Origin: CAKSQF01 sp964582375 | Lineage (GTDB): Bacteria > Bacillota > Clostridia > Oscillospirales > CAG-272 | Direction of reading: 5' to 3' | DNA: 36,415 bases | NCBI GenBank assembly: GCA_964582375.1 | Contig: CAZORL010000013.1 | Coordinates: forward strand, 1 to 36,415 | Shown here: positions 14,778 through 24,038 of the stretch, piece after piece | How positions within the stretch are numbered: position 1 is the stretch's first letter | Layout of the letters: each line of letters opens with the position of its first letter | Made by a program: the position numbers and the translations under genes | The notes under the pieces: generated by a model | Told to the model about the DNA's origin: nothing | Databases searched by the model: none | What the model saw: only the letters and a program-made list of their open reading frames with translations

Positions 14778-16940
14778 TCACTGTTTTTTGTTCTTCTCCG
14801 CTCTCATCGAAAGCCCGATCCTGCCTTTTGCGACATCGACCGATATCACGCGGACATTTACGATATCGCCGACCTTTACAACATCCGAGGGATGATTTAC
14901 ACGCCTGTCAGCAAGCTGAGAAATATGAACAAGTCCGTCCTGATGAACGCCTATGTCGACAAAAGCACCGAAATCAATTACATTTCTGACCGTGCCCCTA
15001 AGTTCCATACCGACTTTCAAGCTCTCGATACCCATGACATCTGTACGAAGAAGCGGAGGAGGCAGTTCGTCTCTCGGGTCACGACCAGGTTTCGACAATT
15101 CTTTGACGATATCGGCAAATGTCGGTCCGCCGACTCCGAGTCTTTCGGCAAGCACATCCGCACCGATCTCATTGACGCGAGCGGCAAGCTGATCTGACGG
15201 TATCGATGCACCGTTTTTTGGGATATCAATACCGACCTCGGCGAGCAATCCCTTAGCCGCCTCATAACTCTCGGGGTGAACGCCTGTGCGGTCAAGATAG
15301 TTTTTGCTCTCGGATACACGAAGAAAACCTGCGCACTGCTCGAACGCCTTAGGTCCGAGTTTTGGTACTTTTTTTAGTTCTGCTCGAGACGAAAATGCGC
15401 CGTTTGTTTCGCGATAGGTAACGATATTGGCAGCGACCGTCTGACTGATGCCCGATATTCTGCGGAGCAATGACGGAGATGCGGTGTTAAGATCAACGCC
15501 GACCGAGTTAACGCAATCCTCCACGACGCCGTCAAGAGCGTCCGAGAGTTTGTTTTGAGGAAGATCGTGCTGATATTGTCCGACACCTATCGACTTTGGA
15601 TCGATCTTTACGAGTTCGGAAAGTGGGTCTTGCATTCTGCGAGCGATCGAGATAGCCGATCGAATATTGACATCGTACTCGGGAAATTCCTTTGCGGCAA
15701 GAGCAGACGCGGAATAGACCGACGCTCCCGCCTCGCTGACGACCATATATGACGTGCCCGGAAATTCTTTTACCATATCGGCGGCAAAAATCTCCGTTTC
15801 GTGCGATGCAGTGCCGTTTCCGACGGCTATCACTTGAACGGCATATTTTTTCATCCATGCTCTGACAGTGCTCTTTGCCTGGTCTACCCTCTTAAACTCG
15901 GGGACCGGATTGATCACTCCCGTGTCAAGCACCTTGCCCGTTTCATCGACAACAGCACATTTGCATCCCATCCTGTATCCCGGGTCAAGACCGAGGACTA
16001 TCTTACCCTTGACGGGCGGTTGCATGAGAAGTTGGCGAAGATTGGACGAAAAGACCTTGATCGCCGAGTCGGACGCCGTGTCTGTGAGTTCGTTTCTGAT
16101 ATCACGCTCGATTGACGGGAAGATCAGTCGGTCATACGCATCCTCTGCGGCACCCAAAACGAATATCGAGGCGGCAGATGTTCCCTTTATATGCAGTGAT
16201 GAAATTATATTCAGAGCCTTTTCACGGTCAAATTCGATGGCGACCTTAAGAAAATCTTCCCTCTCTCCTCTGTTTATCGCAAGCGTTTGGTATCCCTGAA
16301 TTTTGGTAATCGGAGATGTGAAGTTTCGATAAGTCTCATAAACGCCAAGGTCATCGGCAGAGCCGTTTGCCGTCAATTTGCCGTTCATAAAACAGACATA
16401 GCGAACTCTTCCGCGAACATTGGCATCGTCGGATATCATCTCGGCGATAATATCAGATGCTCCCGCAAGTGCGTCATCCGAACTCTCAACGCCGAGTTCG
16501 GCATTTACATAGTCAAGTGCGAGTGTCTCAAGCGGCGGCATGTTCTTTACCTGAGAATAGATCGTCTCGGCAAGAGGAGAAAGACCCTTTGCTTTTGCGA
16601 CAGACGCACGCGTCTTTCTTTTGGGTCTGAACGGGCGATAGATATCTTCAAGAGCCGTGAGAGTGCGTGCACCATCAAGTGCGGCGGCGATCTCATCGGT
16701 CATCGCCCCATGTTCGGTGATAGCGTTTGTGATCTTTTCTCTCGTTTCCTCGAAACTTCTAAGATAGCCGAGTCTTTCGTCAAATTCACGAAGGATCTGA
16801 TCGTCAAGCGAGCCCGTCATTTCTTTACGGTATCTGGCGATAAAAGGGATCGTGTTTCCCTCGTCGATCAGCTCGATTATATTGTCAACGATCTTTTCGG
16901 TGAGTTTGAACTCTTCCCCGAGTGTTTTTTTTATATCCAT
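14778..16940 (-). CDS. tex: Tex family S1 RNA-binding transcription accessory protein
   Basis: This 720-residue protein has the standard Tex order: N-terminal helical region (about 1-190), YqgF/RNase H-like domain around the motif GLDPGYRMGCKCAVVDETG (about 320-450), helix-hairpin-helix repeats (about 480-600) and a C-terminal S1 domain (about 635-710, VGMELRGTVRNVIDFGAFVDIG). Tex binds nucleic acids and is linked to transcription and to toxin expression in some pathogens. Its exact role here is unknown. The ATG at 16940 is chosen over 16988 because GAGG lies 5 bases upstream and it avoids overlap with the MATE gene, which ends 13 bases earlier. It is third in the gluQ-MATE-tex unit. Confidence 0.94.
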   Translation of the reverse strand: MDIKKTLGEEFKLTEKIVDNIIELIDEGNTIPFIARYRKEMTGSLDDQILREFDERLGYLRSFEETREKITNAITEHGAMTDEIAAALDGARTLTALEDIYRPFRPKRKTRASVAKAKGLSPLAETIYSQVKNMPPLETLALDYVNAELGVESSDDALAGASDIIAEMISDDANVRGRVRYVCFMNGKLTANGSADDLGVYETYRNFTSPITKIQGYQTLAINRGEREDFLKVAIEFDREKALNIISSLHIKGTSAASIFVLGAAEDAYDRLIFPSIERDIRNELTDTASDSAIKVFSSNLRQLLMQPPVKGKIVLGLDPGYRMGCKCAVVDETGKVLDTGVINPVPEFKRVDQAKSTVRAWMKKYAVQVIAVGNGTASHETEIFAADMVKEFPGTSYMVVSEAGASVYSASALAAKEFPEYDVNIRSAISIARRMQDPLSELVKIDPKSIGVGQYQHDLPQNKLSDALDGVVEDCVNSVGVDLNTASPSLLRRISGISQTVAANIVTYRETNGAFSSRAELKKVPKLGPKAFEQCAGFLRVSESKNYLDRTGVHPESYEAAKGLLAEVGIDIPKNGASIPSDQLAARVNEIGADVLAERLGVGGPTFADIVKELSKPGRDPRDELPPPLLRTDVMGIESLKVGMELRGTVRNVIDFGAFVDIGVHQDGLVHISQLADRRVNHPSDVVKVGDIVNVRVISVDVAKGRIGLSMRAEKNKKQ

Positions 16941-16953
16941 TTTGTCCTCTCTC

Positions 16954-18381
16954 TTATTTGACCGAAGCTTCAGCATTTTCCGACGCACGATGCTCGGAGA
17001 ATCGCCGCATTATGTTGTTTTTAACTATTATGAAGCAGACAAACAGCGCAATGCATGTAAGTATCCATGAAATCGGATAACAAAGATAGAGCATGCGAAG
17101 TTTTTCGGTTTTTTCGGTATAATTCACCCATTTGTATGCGGTATTGATCCACAGAACCCTTATTCCGCATGCACCGAGCATTGAGATGATCATAGGTGAG
17201 ACCGAATTTCCGAGTCCGCGTATCGAACCTGTCAACGAGTCCATGATTCCGCAGAAGAAATATGTTGTTGCGATAACACCCATTCTCACTAAACCATATT
17301 CAATTGCCTCAGGATTTTCGGTACAGTAAAGCGAAAGAAGGCTGTGATTGAATGTAAGTGCGACCGCACCGAGTATCACCCCGGTAAGTGCTGACATACC
17401 TGCCGAAAGGAGCATGACCTTTCTTATTCTCTCGGGTTTTCCCGCACCTATATTTTGTCCGGTAAAGGTCAGAGCGGAATGATAGAACGAATTCATCGAG
17501 ATATAGATAAAGCCCTCTATATTGCTTGACGCGGTATTTCCCGCCATGACGACCTTTCCGAAGTCGTTGATCGATGACTGAATAACAACATTCGACAGCG
17601 AGAAGACCGATCCCTGAAGACCTGCGGGGATTCCGATGCGAACCATGTTCATAAACTGCTTTTTGTTTATCCTAAGCTTTGAGAGCTCGAGTCTGAAATT
17701 TTCTTTCGACCTTACAAGAAAAACAACAACAAGGACGGCGGCGATCGCCTGGGAAATAACCGTCGCATATGCAACGCCGTCAACATCCATGCCGAGAACG
17801 ATAACGAAAAAAAGATTAAGGACGACGTTGATGGCACCGGAAATAGACAAAAAAACAAGAGGATGGCGCGTGTCGCCGACCGAACGCAAGATCGCGGCGC
17901 CAAAGTTATAAAGCATCATGACAGGCGTGCCGACGAAATATATCTTCAGATAAAGCGTGGCCTGGTCGATAACATCGTCGGGATTGCCCATCCATGTCAG
18001 AAATGTTCTCGAACCTACAAATCCGATAATTCCGAAGATAACACCGCCGATAACACTGACACAAATAGCTGTATGTACGACCTCCGACAGCGTTTTGTCA
18101 TCTTGCGCTCCGTATGCCTGTGCGGCACAGACCGATGCACCGACCGACAGACCCGCAAGCAGATTAACAATAAGATTTATAAGCGAACCTGTCGAACCGA
18201 CTGCTGCAAGTGCCGCATCTCCAGAAAACTGTCCAACAACAATAACATCTGCGGCATTAAAGAGAAGTTGCAGTATGCCCGTTGCCACTATAGGCAGGGT
18301 GTAAATAAGCATTTTTATCGGTAGCGGGCGAGGGTCGCCGACAACATCAAATGTTGCACCGGCTGTTTTATGTTTTTGCAT
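16954..18381 (-). CDS. MATE family multidrug/cation efflux transporter
   Basis: This 475-residue integral membrane protein has about twelve hydrophobic helices in two matching halves, with MATE signatures such as IVATGILQLLFNAADVIVVGQFSG near the N-terminus and GIPAGLQGSVFSLSNVVIQSSIN in the second half. MATE proteins export drugs or cationic metabolites with Na+ or H+ antiport. The substrate cannot be inferred. It starts 17 bases after gluQ, with AAAGGA 12 bases upstream of the ATG, and is followed closely by tex. The context (tRNA modification, transcription factor) gives no clue to the compound moved. Confidence 0.93.
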   Translation of the reverse strand: MQKHKTAGATFDVVGDPRPLPIKMLIYTLPIVATGILQLLFNAADVIVVGQFSGDAALAAVGSTGSLINLIVNLLAGLSVGASVCAAQAYGAQDDKTLSEVVHTAICVSVIGGVIFGIIGFVGSRTFLTWMGNPDDVIDQATLYLKIYFVGTPVMMLYNFGAAILRSVGDTRHPLVFLSISGAINVVLNLFFVIVLGMDVDGVAYATVISQAIAAVLVVVFLVRSKENFRLELSKLRINKKQFMNMVRIGIPAGLQGSVFSLSNVVIQSSINDFGKVVMAGNTASSNIEGFIYISMNSFYHSALTFTGQNIGAGKPERIRKVMLLSAGMSALTGVILGAVALTFNHSLLSLYCTENPEAIEYGLVRMGVIATTYFFCGIMDSLTGSIRGLGNSVSPMIISMLGACGIRVLWINTAYKWVNYTEKTEKLRMLYLCYPISWILTCIALFVCFIIVKNNIMRRFSEHRASENAEASVK

Positions 18382-18398
18382 AAAGTGAGATCATCCTT

Positions 18399-19355
18399 TC
18401 ATTGGCGGTAAAATCCGTCGGGTAATACAAGACGAATATCGTCTTTTGGCAATTTTTCGAGCGAATATAGAGACAAAAGCTCGGAAAGTGCTATTGGTTC
18501 GGGGCAATCGATAAGACCGAGCGATGCCGAAATTATTCCGAGTATCGGTTCGGGAGTTTTATATCTCTTTCGCAAAGCTCCCATGTCAAGATCAAGATCG
18601 CGTTTGGATAGCCGTCTTCCCCGGTCATCCGTTAAAAGCGGAATATGAATATATCTATGCGGAGGTTCAAGTCCAAGCGAACTTGCAAGCCAGAGCTGGC
18701 GCGGGGTCGAAGACAGCAGATCTCGCCCCCGACAGACCTCGGTAACACCCAACAGACAATCATCAACTATCACTGCGAGCTGATAAGCAAAAACGCCATC
18801 GGCACGTCTGACGATAAAGTCTCCGCAGTCGCGTTTCAAATTCTCGCTGTAATATCCGCACAGCAGATCATAAAAGCTGACATCAAGATCGGGCACATGT
18901 ACTCTTAATGAGTGCAGTCGATCGTTCGGAAAAGGCACTCCTGACAAAAAACGTTGATAGCACTTGCCGCTATAGACATAACCGCCGTCGGATGCGTGAG
19001 GTGCTCTGTCGGCATGAAGTTCGGCACGCGAACATGAGCATGGATAGACAAGTTCCTCATCACGGAGTTTTTCAAGCTCGTGCAGGTAAATATCCGATCT
19101 TGCCGATTGCCACGACGATCTGTCATAGCCGCCATCAAAAGTCAAGCCAAGAAAGTTCAGATCATCGATCAGGGTTGCGGTGTTCTCTTCCCACGCACAT
19201 CTGTAGGCATCAAGATCTTCGATCCTCAGCAGTACCGATCCCCCGACAGAGCGAGCGGAGAGCCACGAGATAAGTGCGCACATAATATTCCCGAGATGCA
19301 TCCTGCCGCTCGGCGTCGGTGCGAAACGCCCGACGATATTCTTTTCAGACAGCAC
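18399..19355 (-). CDS. gluQ: Glutamyl-Q tRNA(Asp) synthetase
   Basis: This protein of about 318 residues is a short paralog of GluRS lacking the anticodon-binding domain. It attaches glutamate to queuosine at position 34 of tRNA-Asp. The ATP-binding motifs are RFAPTPSGRMHLGN (HIGH region) and RLSKRD (KMSKS region). The zinc site is probable from Cys-Ser-Cys (PCSCSR) with Tyr and Cys further on (GYVYSGKC). I place the start at the GTG at 19355 because GGAGG ends 5 bases upstream and the promoter predicts a transcript start near 19379. A TTG at 19367 overlaps that ribosome-binding site. It heads the gluQ-MATE-tex unit. It could be a divergent truncated GluRS, but the missing C-terminus argues for GluQ. 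Confidence 0.88.
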   Translation of the reverse strand: MLSEKNIVGRFAPTPSGRMHLGNIMCALISWLSARSVGGSVLLRIEDLDAYRCAWEENTATLIDDLNFLGLTFDGGYDRSSWQSARSDIYLHELEKLRDEELVYPCSCSRAELHADRAPHASDGGYVYSGKCYQRFLSGVPFPNDRLHSLRVHVPDLDVSFYDLLCGYYSENLKRDCGDFIVRRADGVFAYQLAVIVDDCLLGVTEVCRGRDLLSSTPRQLWLASSLGLEPPHRYIHIPLLTDDRGRRLSKRDLDLDMGALRKRYKTPEPILGIISASLGLIDCPEPIALSELLSLYSLEKLPKDDIRLVLPDGFYRQ

Positions 19356-19385
19356 CCTCACCTCCAAAACGCTTTTTCATGTCAT

Positions 19386-19414
19386 ATTCTATCACAATGT
19401 TTATAAAATGTCAA
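19386..19414 (-). promoter_or_regulatory. Promoter of the gluQ-MATE-tex unit
   Basis: On the minus strand: TTGACA (19414-19409), a 17-base spacer ending in TGTGA, and TAGAAT (19391-19386). It is about 84 bases downstream of the pcrA stop. Confidence 0.83.
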
Positions 19415-19452
19415 GTACTTTTATGTACAATTGTCGATAAATCAGGGCTTTA

Positions 19453-19498
19453 CGACCCAAAGGCAGAGCCTCATGTGCTCTGCCAAGATTTCGGTCGT
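19453..19498 (-). terminator. Hairpin after pcrA, possible weak terminator
   Basis: GGCAGAGC (19462-19469) pairs with GCTCTGCC (19477-19484). An outer ACGACC/GGTCGT pair can extend it. On the minus strand only TTTGGG follows, so the T run is poor. Confidence 0.45.
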
Positions 19499-21915
19499 CA
19501 ATTAGTATCGGCTTTTTTGAGTTTTGCGTATGTAGCCATAAGTTTTTTCGTTCCAAAGCTGTCGAAAGCAATCTCATAAAGTGTATCACTGGACATGGGT
19601 CTTACCGAAAGCACCGTTCCGTTTCCGAATGTTGGATGAATGACAACATCACCTATCTCGAAGCGTTCGATTTCATTCTTTGGTTTTATATCAAAGACGG
19701 TCTTTTCGTGAATGACCTCTGATGCCGGGCGCTTGGGCTTGACACCGGGAATTTGGAAATTCGAGTTCGATTTAACCTTTTCCACAGTTGTGTCAACTAT
19801 GAGTTTATTCGGTATCTCCCCGATAAACTGAGAGACAGGGTTATACTGAGTTCTGCCGAAAAGCATACGCTCTTTTGTATATGTCAAGTAGAGCTTTTCT
19901 TTCGCGCGGGTGATGGCAACATATGCAAGTCGTCTTTCTTCCTCAAGCTCGTCTTTGTTAGCAAGTGCGGAGACGCCGGGGAAAATACCATTTTCCATTC
20001 CGGGAAGAAAAACGACCGGAAATTCAAGGCCTTTTGCGCTGTGTATCGTCATCATAACGACCGCATTTGCGGCGGTATCGAAGTTGTCAATATCCGAAAC
20101 GAGTGCTACATCCTCAAGAAATCCGTCAAGCGTCGGCTCGTCGGTAGAACTTTCATATTCGATGGCGTTTGAAACCAGCTCCTCGACGTTCTCAACACGA
20201 TCAGCCTCGGCGACACCAGCACTTTTCAGCATTTTTTTATAGCCCGAAAGGTCAAGTGTCTTTTCAATAAGCGAAGATACCGATTCAGTCTCGGCAATTT
20301 TTCTCAGTTCAAAGATGATCCCTGCAAAAGCCGTAAGACTTGCAACCGACTTTTGAAGTGCGACATAGTTTTGGGCATTCTTTATGACATTGAACATAGA
20401 GGTCTGTTCGGTCGCGGCGATCTGCGAAACTGCAGCTATTGTTGTATTGCCGATCTTGCGTTTCGGCTCATTGATAACTCGGCGAAGGCGAAGATCGTCA
20501 TCGGGATTGCGAACAAGTTGAAGATAAGCAAGAACATCTTTTATCTCCTTGCGATCATAAAACCTCGTTCCTCCAACAACACGATAGCTGACTCCCGATT
20601 TTGAGAGAATCTTCTCCATTGCGTTCGACTGTGCGTTCATGCGATACAAGATTGCAATATCCGACGGCTTGTACTGACGAGACGCACAAAGCTTCATTAT
20701 GGTATCGGCGATATATGTTGCCTCTTCGTTTTGATCGTGAGCTTTGTGAAGTTCGATGGCGTCACCGCTCCCTTGCGCCGTCCACAGTTTTTTGCCTTTT
20801 CTGCCGACATTGTTTCCGATGACTGCATTTGCGGCATCAAGTACGATCTGCGTCGATCTGTAGTTTTGCTCAAGCTTTATTACCTTGGCATCAGGGAAAA
20901 CTTTGTCAAAATCGAGTATATTCTCGATCGTAGCCCCGCGGAACTTATAGATCGATTGATCGTCATCTCCAACGACCATCAGATTGCGTCTGCCGCCCGA
21001 CAAAAGCGTCGCGAGAACAAACTGTGCATGGTTGGTATCCTGATACTCGTCGATACACACATAGCGGAAGCGTCTCTGAAGATGCGTGCGAACATCCTCC
21101 GATTTCATCAAAAGATCAACCGTTTTGGTAATGATATCATCAAAGTCAACAGCTCCCGCGGCTTTCAGCTTCTCCTGATAAAGCTTGTAAACTTTGGCAA
21201 CCTGCAATGCACGAAAATCCTTCTTTTCAGACACCGACAGTTGTTCGACATAGCTCTCAGGATCGATAAGCTTGTCCTTTGCGCGGCTTATGGCGTTCAG
21301 TGCCGTCTTCGGCGGCAACAGCTTTTCGTCGATGTTGATCTCCTTAAGGATCTGCGCAATTATCTTTTTCGAATCGTCGGTATCGTATATCGTGAAATTT
21401 TTATCAAGCTCGATCGCGGAACCATAACTGCGAAGCAGTCTGACGCAGACCGAATGGAAAGTGCCTGCCCAAATATCCTGTGCTCCGCCGTCTTCGCCGA
21501 GAACCTTTTCAAGTCTTTCTTTCATTTCGCTTGCGGCTTTATTTGTAAAAGTAATTGAGAGCATCGCCCACGGCGGACATTTATCGACGGCATATTCGGA
21601 CAGTATCTCACGAATCTCATCATTTGAAAGTGACATGGCTGACTCAAGCCTTTCAACATCCTGCACGGAGATATCATCGCCGTTTTCATAATACGCATTA
21701 CCGTATTTAACGATAAATGCGATACGCTGAACAAGAACGGTAGTTTTGCCGCTTCCCGCACCTGCAAGTATGAGCAGAGGATCATTTACCGTAAAAACAG
21801 CCTCGCGCTGTTTTTCGTTAAGAAACGAATAGAGCTTGTCAAAAAGAGTACGTTTTGCACACAAAAAACGTGCGGACAACTCGCTGTTTGATATATTTAA
21901 TTCATTATTTGGCAT
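19498..21915 (-). CDS. pcrA: ATP-dependent DNA helicase PcrA/UvrD (superfamily 1A)
   Basis: This 805-residue 3'-5' helicase acts in nucleotide excision repair and rolling-circle replication and removes RecA and stalled polymerase. The Walker A motif is LILAGAGSGKTT, motif Ia ITFTNKAASEMKERL, the DExx box CIDEYQDTNHAQ, motif III VGDDDQSIYKFRGA, motif V MTIHSAKGLEFPVVF and motif VI RRLAYVAITRAKEKLYL. The C-terminal tail holds the FEIGDVVIHPTFGNGTVLSV segment that in PcrA contacts RNA polymerase. An acidic insertion (YENGDDISVQDVERLE) follows motif I. The start at 21915 is preferred over 21963 because GGAAGG lies 6 bases upstream and the longer version would run into a hairpin. Confidence 0.95.
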   Translation of the reverse strand: MPNNELNISNSELSARFLCAKRTLFDKLYSFLNEKQREAVFTVNDPLLILAGAGSGKTTVLVQRIAFIVKYGNAYYENGDDISVQDVERLESAMSLSNDEIREILSEYAVDKCPPWAMLSITFTNKAASEMKERLEKVLGEDGGAQDIWAGTFHSVCVRLLRSYGSAIELDKNFTIYDTDDSKKIIAQILKEINIDEKLLPPKTALNAISRAKDKLIDPESYVEQLSVSEKKDFRALQVAKVYKLYQEKLKAAGAVDFDDIITKTVDLLMKSEDVRTHLQRRFRYVCIDEYQDTNHAQFVLATLLSGGRRNLMVVGDDDQSIYKFRGATIENILDFDKVFPDAKVIKLEQNYRSTQIVLDAANAVIGNNVGRKGKKLWTAQGSGDAIELHKAHDQNEEATYIADTIMKLCASRQYKPSDIAILYRMNAQSNAMEKILSKSGVSYRVVGGTRFYDRKEIKDVLAYLQLVRNPDDDLRLRRVINEPKRKIGNTTIAAVSQIAATEQTSMFNVIKNAQNYVALQKSVASLTAFAGIIFELRKIAETESVSSLIEKTLDLSGYKKMLKSAGVAEADRVENVEELVSNAIEYESSTDEPTLDGFLEDVALVSDIDNFDTAANAVVMMTIHSAKGLEFPVVFLPGMENGIFPGVSALANKDELEEERRLAYVAITRAKEKLYLTYTKERMLFGRTQYNPVSQFIGEIPNKLIVDTTVEKVKSNSNFQIPGVKPKRPASEVIHEKTVFDIKPKNEIERFEIGDVVIHPTFGNGTVLSVRPMSSDTLYEIAFDSFGTKKLMATYAKLKKADTN

Positions 21916-21961
21916 AGCAGACCTTCCCTTTACACAAATATACGAAGCAGAGCCGGCATGC

Positions 21962-21996
21962 AAAAAAACAAGCCGTCGAACGCATTCGAACGGCTT
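21962..21996 (-). terminator. Intrinsic-terminator-like hairpin in the pcrA leader
   Basis: On the minus strand, AAGCCGT and TTCG pair with CGAA and ACGGCTT (one bulged A, 4-base loop), followed by TG and seven T. It lies between the pcrA promoter (22022-22050) and the pcrA ATG (21915). It may end rluB readthrough or attenuate pcrA. Confidence 0.8.
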
Positions 21997-22021
21997 TTAG
22001 CTTCGGTTGGCTCACGACTAT

Positions 22022-22050
22022 ATTATACCAAAAAAAACGTCGATTGTCAA
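22022..22050 (-). promoter_or_regulatory. Promoter of pcrA
   Basis: On the minus strand: TTGACA (22050-22045), a 17-base spacer ending in TTTTGG, and TATAAT (22027-22022). This is the perfect hexamer pair with optimal spacing. The start is expected near 22015, about 100 bases before the pcrA ATG. Confidence 0.88.
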
Positions 22051-22070
22051 TCTCTTTTTCGATTTTATGT

Positions 22071-22817
22071 TTATTTTTTGATACCGCAGGCATTCTTTAA
22101 TGCATCGACCTCGCTCTTGTCAAGATATCTCCACTTTCCGCGAGCGACATCGAGCTCGATATCACCGATCGATATTCTGCGAAGTCGTTTAACGGTAAGT
22201 CCGCAAAGCTCACACATCTTGCGGATCTGCCTGTTTCTGCCTTCAAAAAGTATCATTTGGACAGTCGATCCGTTCTCGTCTCTGCTTACAAGCATACACT
22301 CAACAGGTTCAATCTTATATCCGTCAATCTCCATCTCGGATGAAAGTGCCTCGATATCTTTTCGTGTCAGCTGTTCGGCAATACGAACATGATATACCTT
22401 TGGAACATGGTGCCTCGGGTGTGTGAGTGCATTTGTGAGATCTCCGTCATTCGTCATGATAAGAAAACCTTCACTGTCCATGTCGAGCCGTCCGACAGGC
22501 CAAAGTCGCTCGCCGACATCTGATACAAGCTCGGCAACTGTCTTTCTTCCTTTTTCATCTGATAGAGTGGTCACATAGCCCGACGGCTTGTTGAGCATAA
22601 CATATACTTTATGCGAACCTCGTTTCTTTTCGACTTTTTTGCCGCGAAACTCAACAAGATCTTTTCCGGGGAGTACCTTCATGCCTATCTCGGCAAGCTC
22701 ACCGTTAACCTTGACATTTCCTGCAACGATCTCGGTTTCAGCCGCACGTCTTGAGCAAATGCCGCAATCTGACAAATACTTCTGTATTCTTATTGGTTCT
22801 TCGATATTCTTCTTCAT
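22071..22817 (-). CDS. rluB: 23S rRNA pseudouridine synthase RluB-type
   Basis: This 248-residue enzyme of the RsuA/RluB family isomerises uridine to pseudouridine in ribosomal RNA. An N-terminal S4 RNA-binding domain (about 8-65, IRIQKYLSDCGICSRRAAE) is followed by the catalytic domain with the active-site Asp in WPVGRLDMDSEGFLIMTNDG. The family motif NKPSGYVTT and the C-terminal GRNRQIRKMCELCGLTVKRLRR are present. In Bacillus, rluB lies beside scpAB and the dac genes. Here it follows the carboxypeptidase by 13 bases and ends the long minus-strand cluster. RluB versus RsuA cannot be fully separated by eye, but the context favours RluB. Confidence 0.92.
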   Translation of the reverse strand: MKKNIEEPIRIQKYLSDCGICSRRAAETEIVAGNVKVNGELAEIGMKVLPGKDLVEFRGKKVEKKRGSHKVYVMLNKPSGYVTTLSDEKGRKTVAELVSDVGERLWPVGRLDMDSEGFLIMTNDGDLTNALTHPRHHVPKVYHVRIAEQLTRKDIEALSSEMEIDGYKIEPVECMLVSRDENGSTVQMILFEGRNRQIRKMCELCGLTVKRLRRISIGDIELDVARGKWRYLDKSEVDALKNACGIKK

Positions 22818-22830
22818 TTTGATTTTCCTT

Positions 22831-23985
22831 TCACTTGCCCTTTTTACCGAAAATGCTTACGATCCACCGCACAAATCTCAAAAACAGTCCTTCTTTTTTG
22901 ATCTCAGCCGCCGTCACATCGACCGACGGATAAAGCTCGATGTGAAAAAGCTCAATGCCGTCGCAGATCACAACTGCTCTTCCGACAGAGGAAGATGATA
23001 ATAGCGGTGCAAATTCAAAGCGACGGCACTCAGTAACAACACTCATCCTGCTACCGATCGGCACAGCGACTTCAAGCGGCTCACGACTGACAAGGGTCAC
23101 GCTGTCCGAGTTTCCGCCGATGATCAAAATACTGCCAAATTCAGTGCCGGTATCTGCAAGAACCCTCGTTTGATAAAGCGACCTTGCGTAGTTATGAAGT
23201 GTCTCATGATCTCTCCAATCGTTGCCATCCGACAAGGTCACGGCAACAAAAAAGATATCGCCGAATTTCGTTGCCGAGACAAGACATCGACCTGCCTTTT
23301 GCGTATAACCCGTTTTGCCGCCAATGCAGCCATCGAGCGTCCAAAGCAGTCTGTTATGATTTACGAATGTGCGCTCGATTCCGCTCTCGGATGTAAAGGT
23401 ATACTTTTTTGTCGAGACAATATCCGCAAAGATATCATTTCGCATTGCTTCGACCATGATCTTTGCCATATCAGCTGCGGAACTGTAATGATCAACATCG
23501 TAAAGTCCGTGGGGATTTGCGAAGTGGGTACTCTCGAGTCCGAGATTGACTGCCTTTTGGTTCATCATATCAACAAATTTGTCGACACTTCCCCCAACGG
23601 CAATCGAGATCGCGCATGCCGCGTCATTCGCACTTTGAAGCATCAGCGCATAAAGCAGATCGGACAACTTCATCCTTTCGTTTTTTACAAGATAAGCCGA
23701 CGATCCTTCGACTCCGACTGCCTCCGGGTGAACTGTAACTTCAAGCGAGTCGGCTGCATTTTCGAGTGCGACAAGAGCGGTCATAATCTTCGTTGTGCTC
23801 GCCATAGGAAGTTTTTCCTCGGCATTTTGAGCGTAAATACACCTGCCGTGACTATCCACAATGACTGCGGCTTTTGCGGAATGATTCGGTTCAAGTGGCA
23901 AAACAGCTGCAGCAGTGAGATCGATACCTGACGCAAAAACCATAAATGCCGAGCAAAAGACCACTGTGAGACGCTTAAAACACAT
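22831..23985 (-). CDS. D-alanyl-D-alanine carboxypeptidase (PBP5/DacF-DacB type)
   Basis: This 384-residue S11 serine peptidase trims the terminal D-Ala of peptidoglycan stem peptides. A signal peptide (about 1-27, ending LTAAA) targets it for export. The active-site triads are S63-TTK (PMASTTKIMTAL), SAN (LQSANDAACAI) and KTG (IGGKTGYTQKAG). A C-terminal beta domain follows, with an amphipathic tail (LFLRFVRWIVSIFGKKGK) suited to membrane anchoring. The context next to gerW, ytfI, scpAB and rluB suggests the sporulation-linked DacF/DacB group that modifies spore cortex or forespore wall. The sequence alone cannot decide between them. GGCGGTGA serves as ribosome-binding site. Confidence 0.93.
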   Translation of the reverse strand: MCFKRLTVVFCSAFMVFASGIDLTAAAVLPLEPNHSAKAAVIVDSHGRCIYAQNAEEKLPMASTTKIMTALVALENAADSLEVTVHPEAVGVEGSSAYLVKNERMKLSDLLYALMLQSANDAACAISIAVGGSVDKFVDMMNQKAVNLGLESTHFANPHGLYDVDHYSSAADMAKIMVEAMRNDIFADIVSTKKYTFTSESGIERTFVNHNRLLWTLDGCIGGKTGYTQKAGRCLVSATKFGDIFFVAVTLSDGNDWRDHETLHNYARSLYQTRVLADTGTEFGSILIIGGNSDSVTLVSREPLEVAVPIGSRMSVVTECRRFEFAPLLSSSSVGRAVVICDGIELFHIELYPSVDVTAAEIKKEGLFLRFVRWIVSIFGKKGK

Positions 23986-24038
23986 ATTTTCACCGCCAAT
24001 AATGAAAGCTGTAAAAATATATGAATAAAAAGTCGCGA

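Noticed and set aside
19345..19380. Short frame MKKRFGGEGAV before gluQ as a leader peptide
   Set aside because: Its ATG falls at or before the predicted transcription start near 19379, so it would have no ribosome-binding site.
20731..21558. Open frame of 275 codons on the plus strand inside pcrA
   Set aside because: It is fully antisense to conserved helicase motifs, with cysteine- and arginine-rich translation typical of shadow frames.
23170..23931. Open frame of 253 codons on the plus strand inside the carboxypeptidase gene
   Set aside because: The opposite strand holds intact SxxK, SxN and KTG motifs, so this is a shadow.
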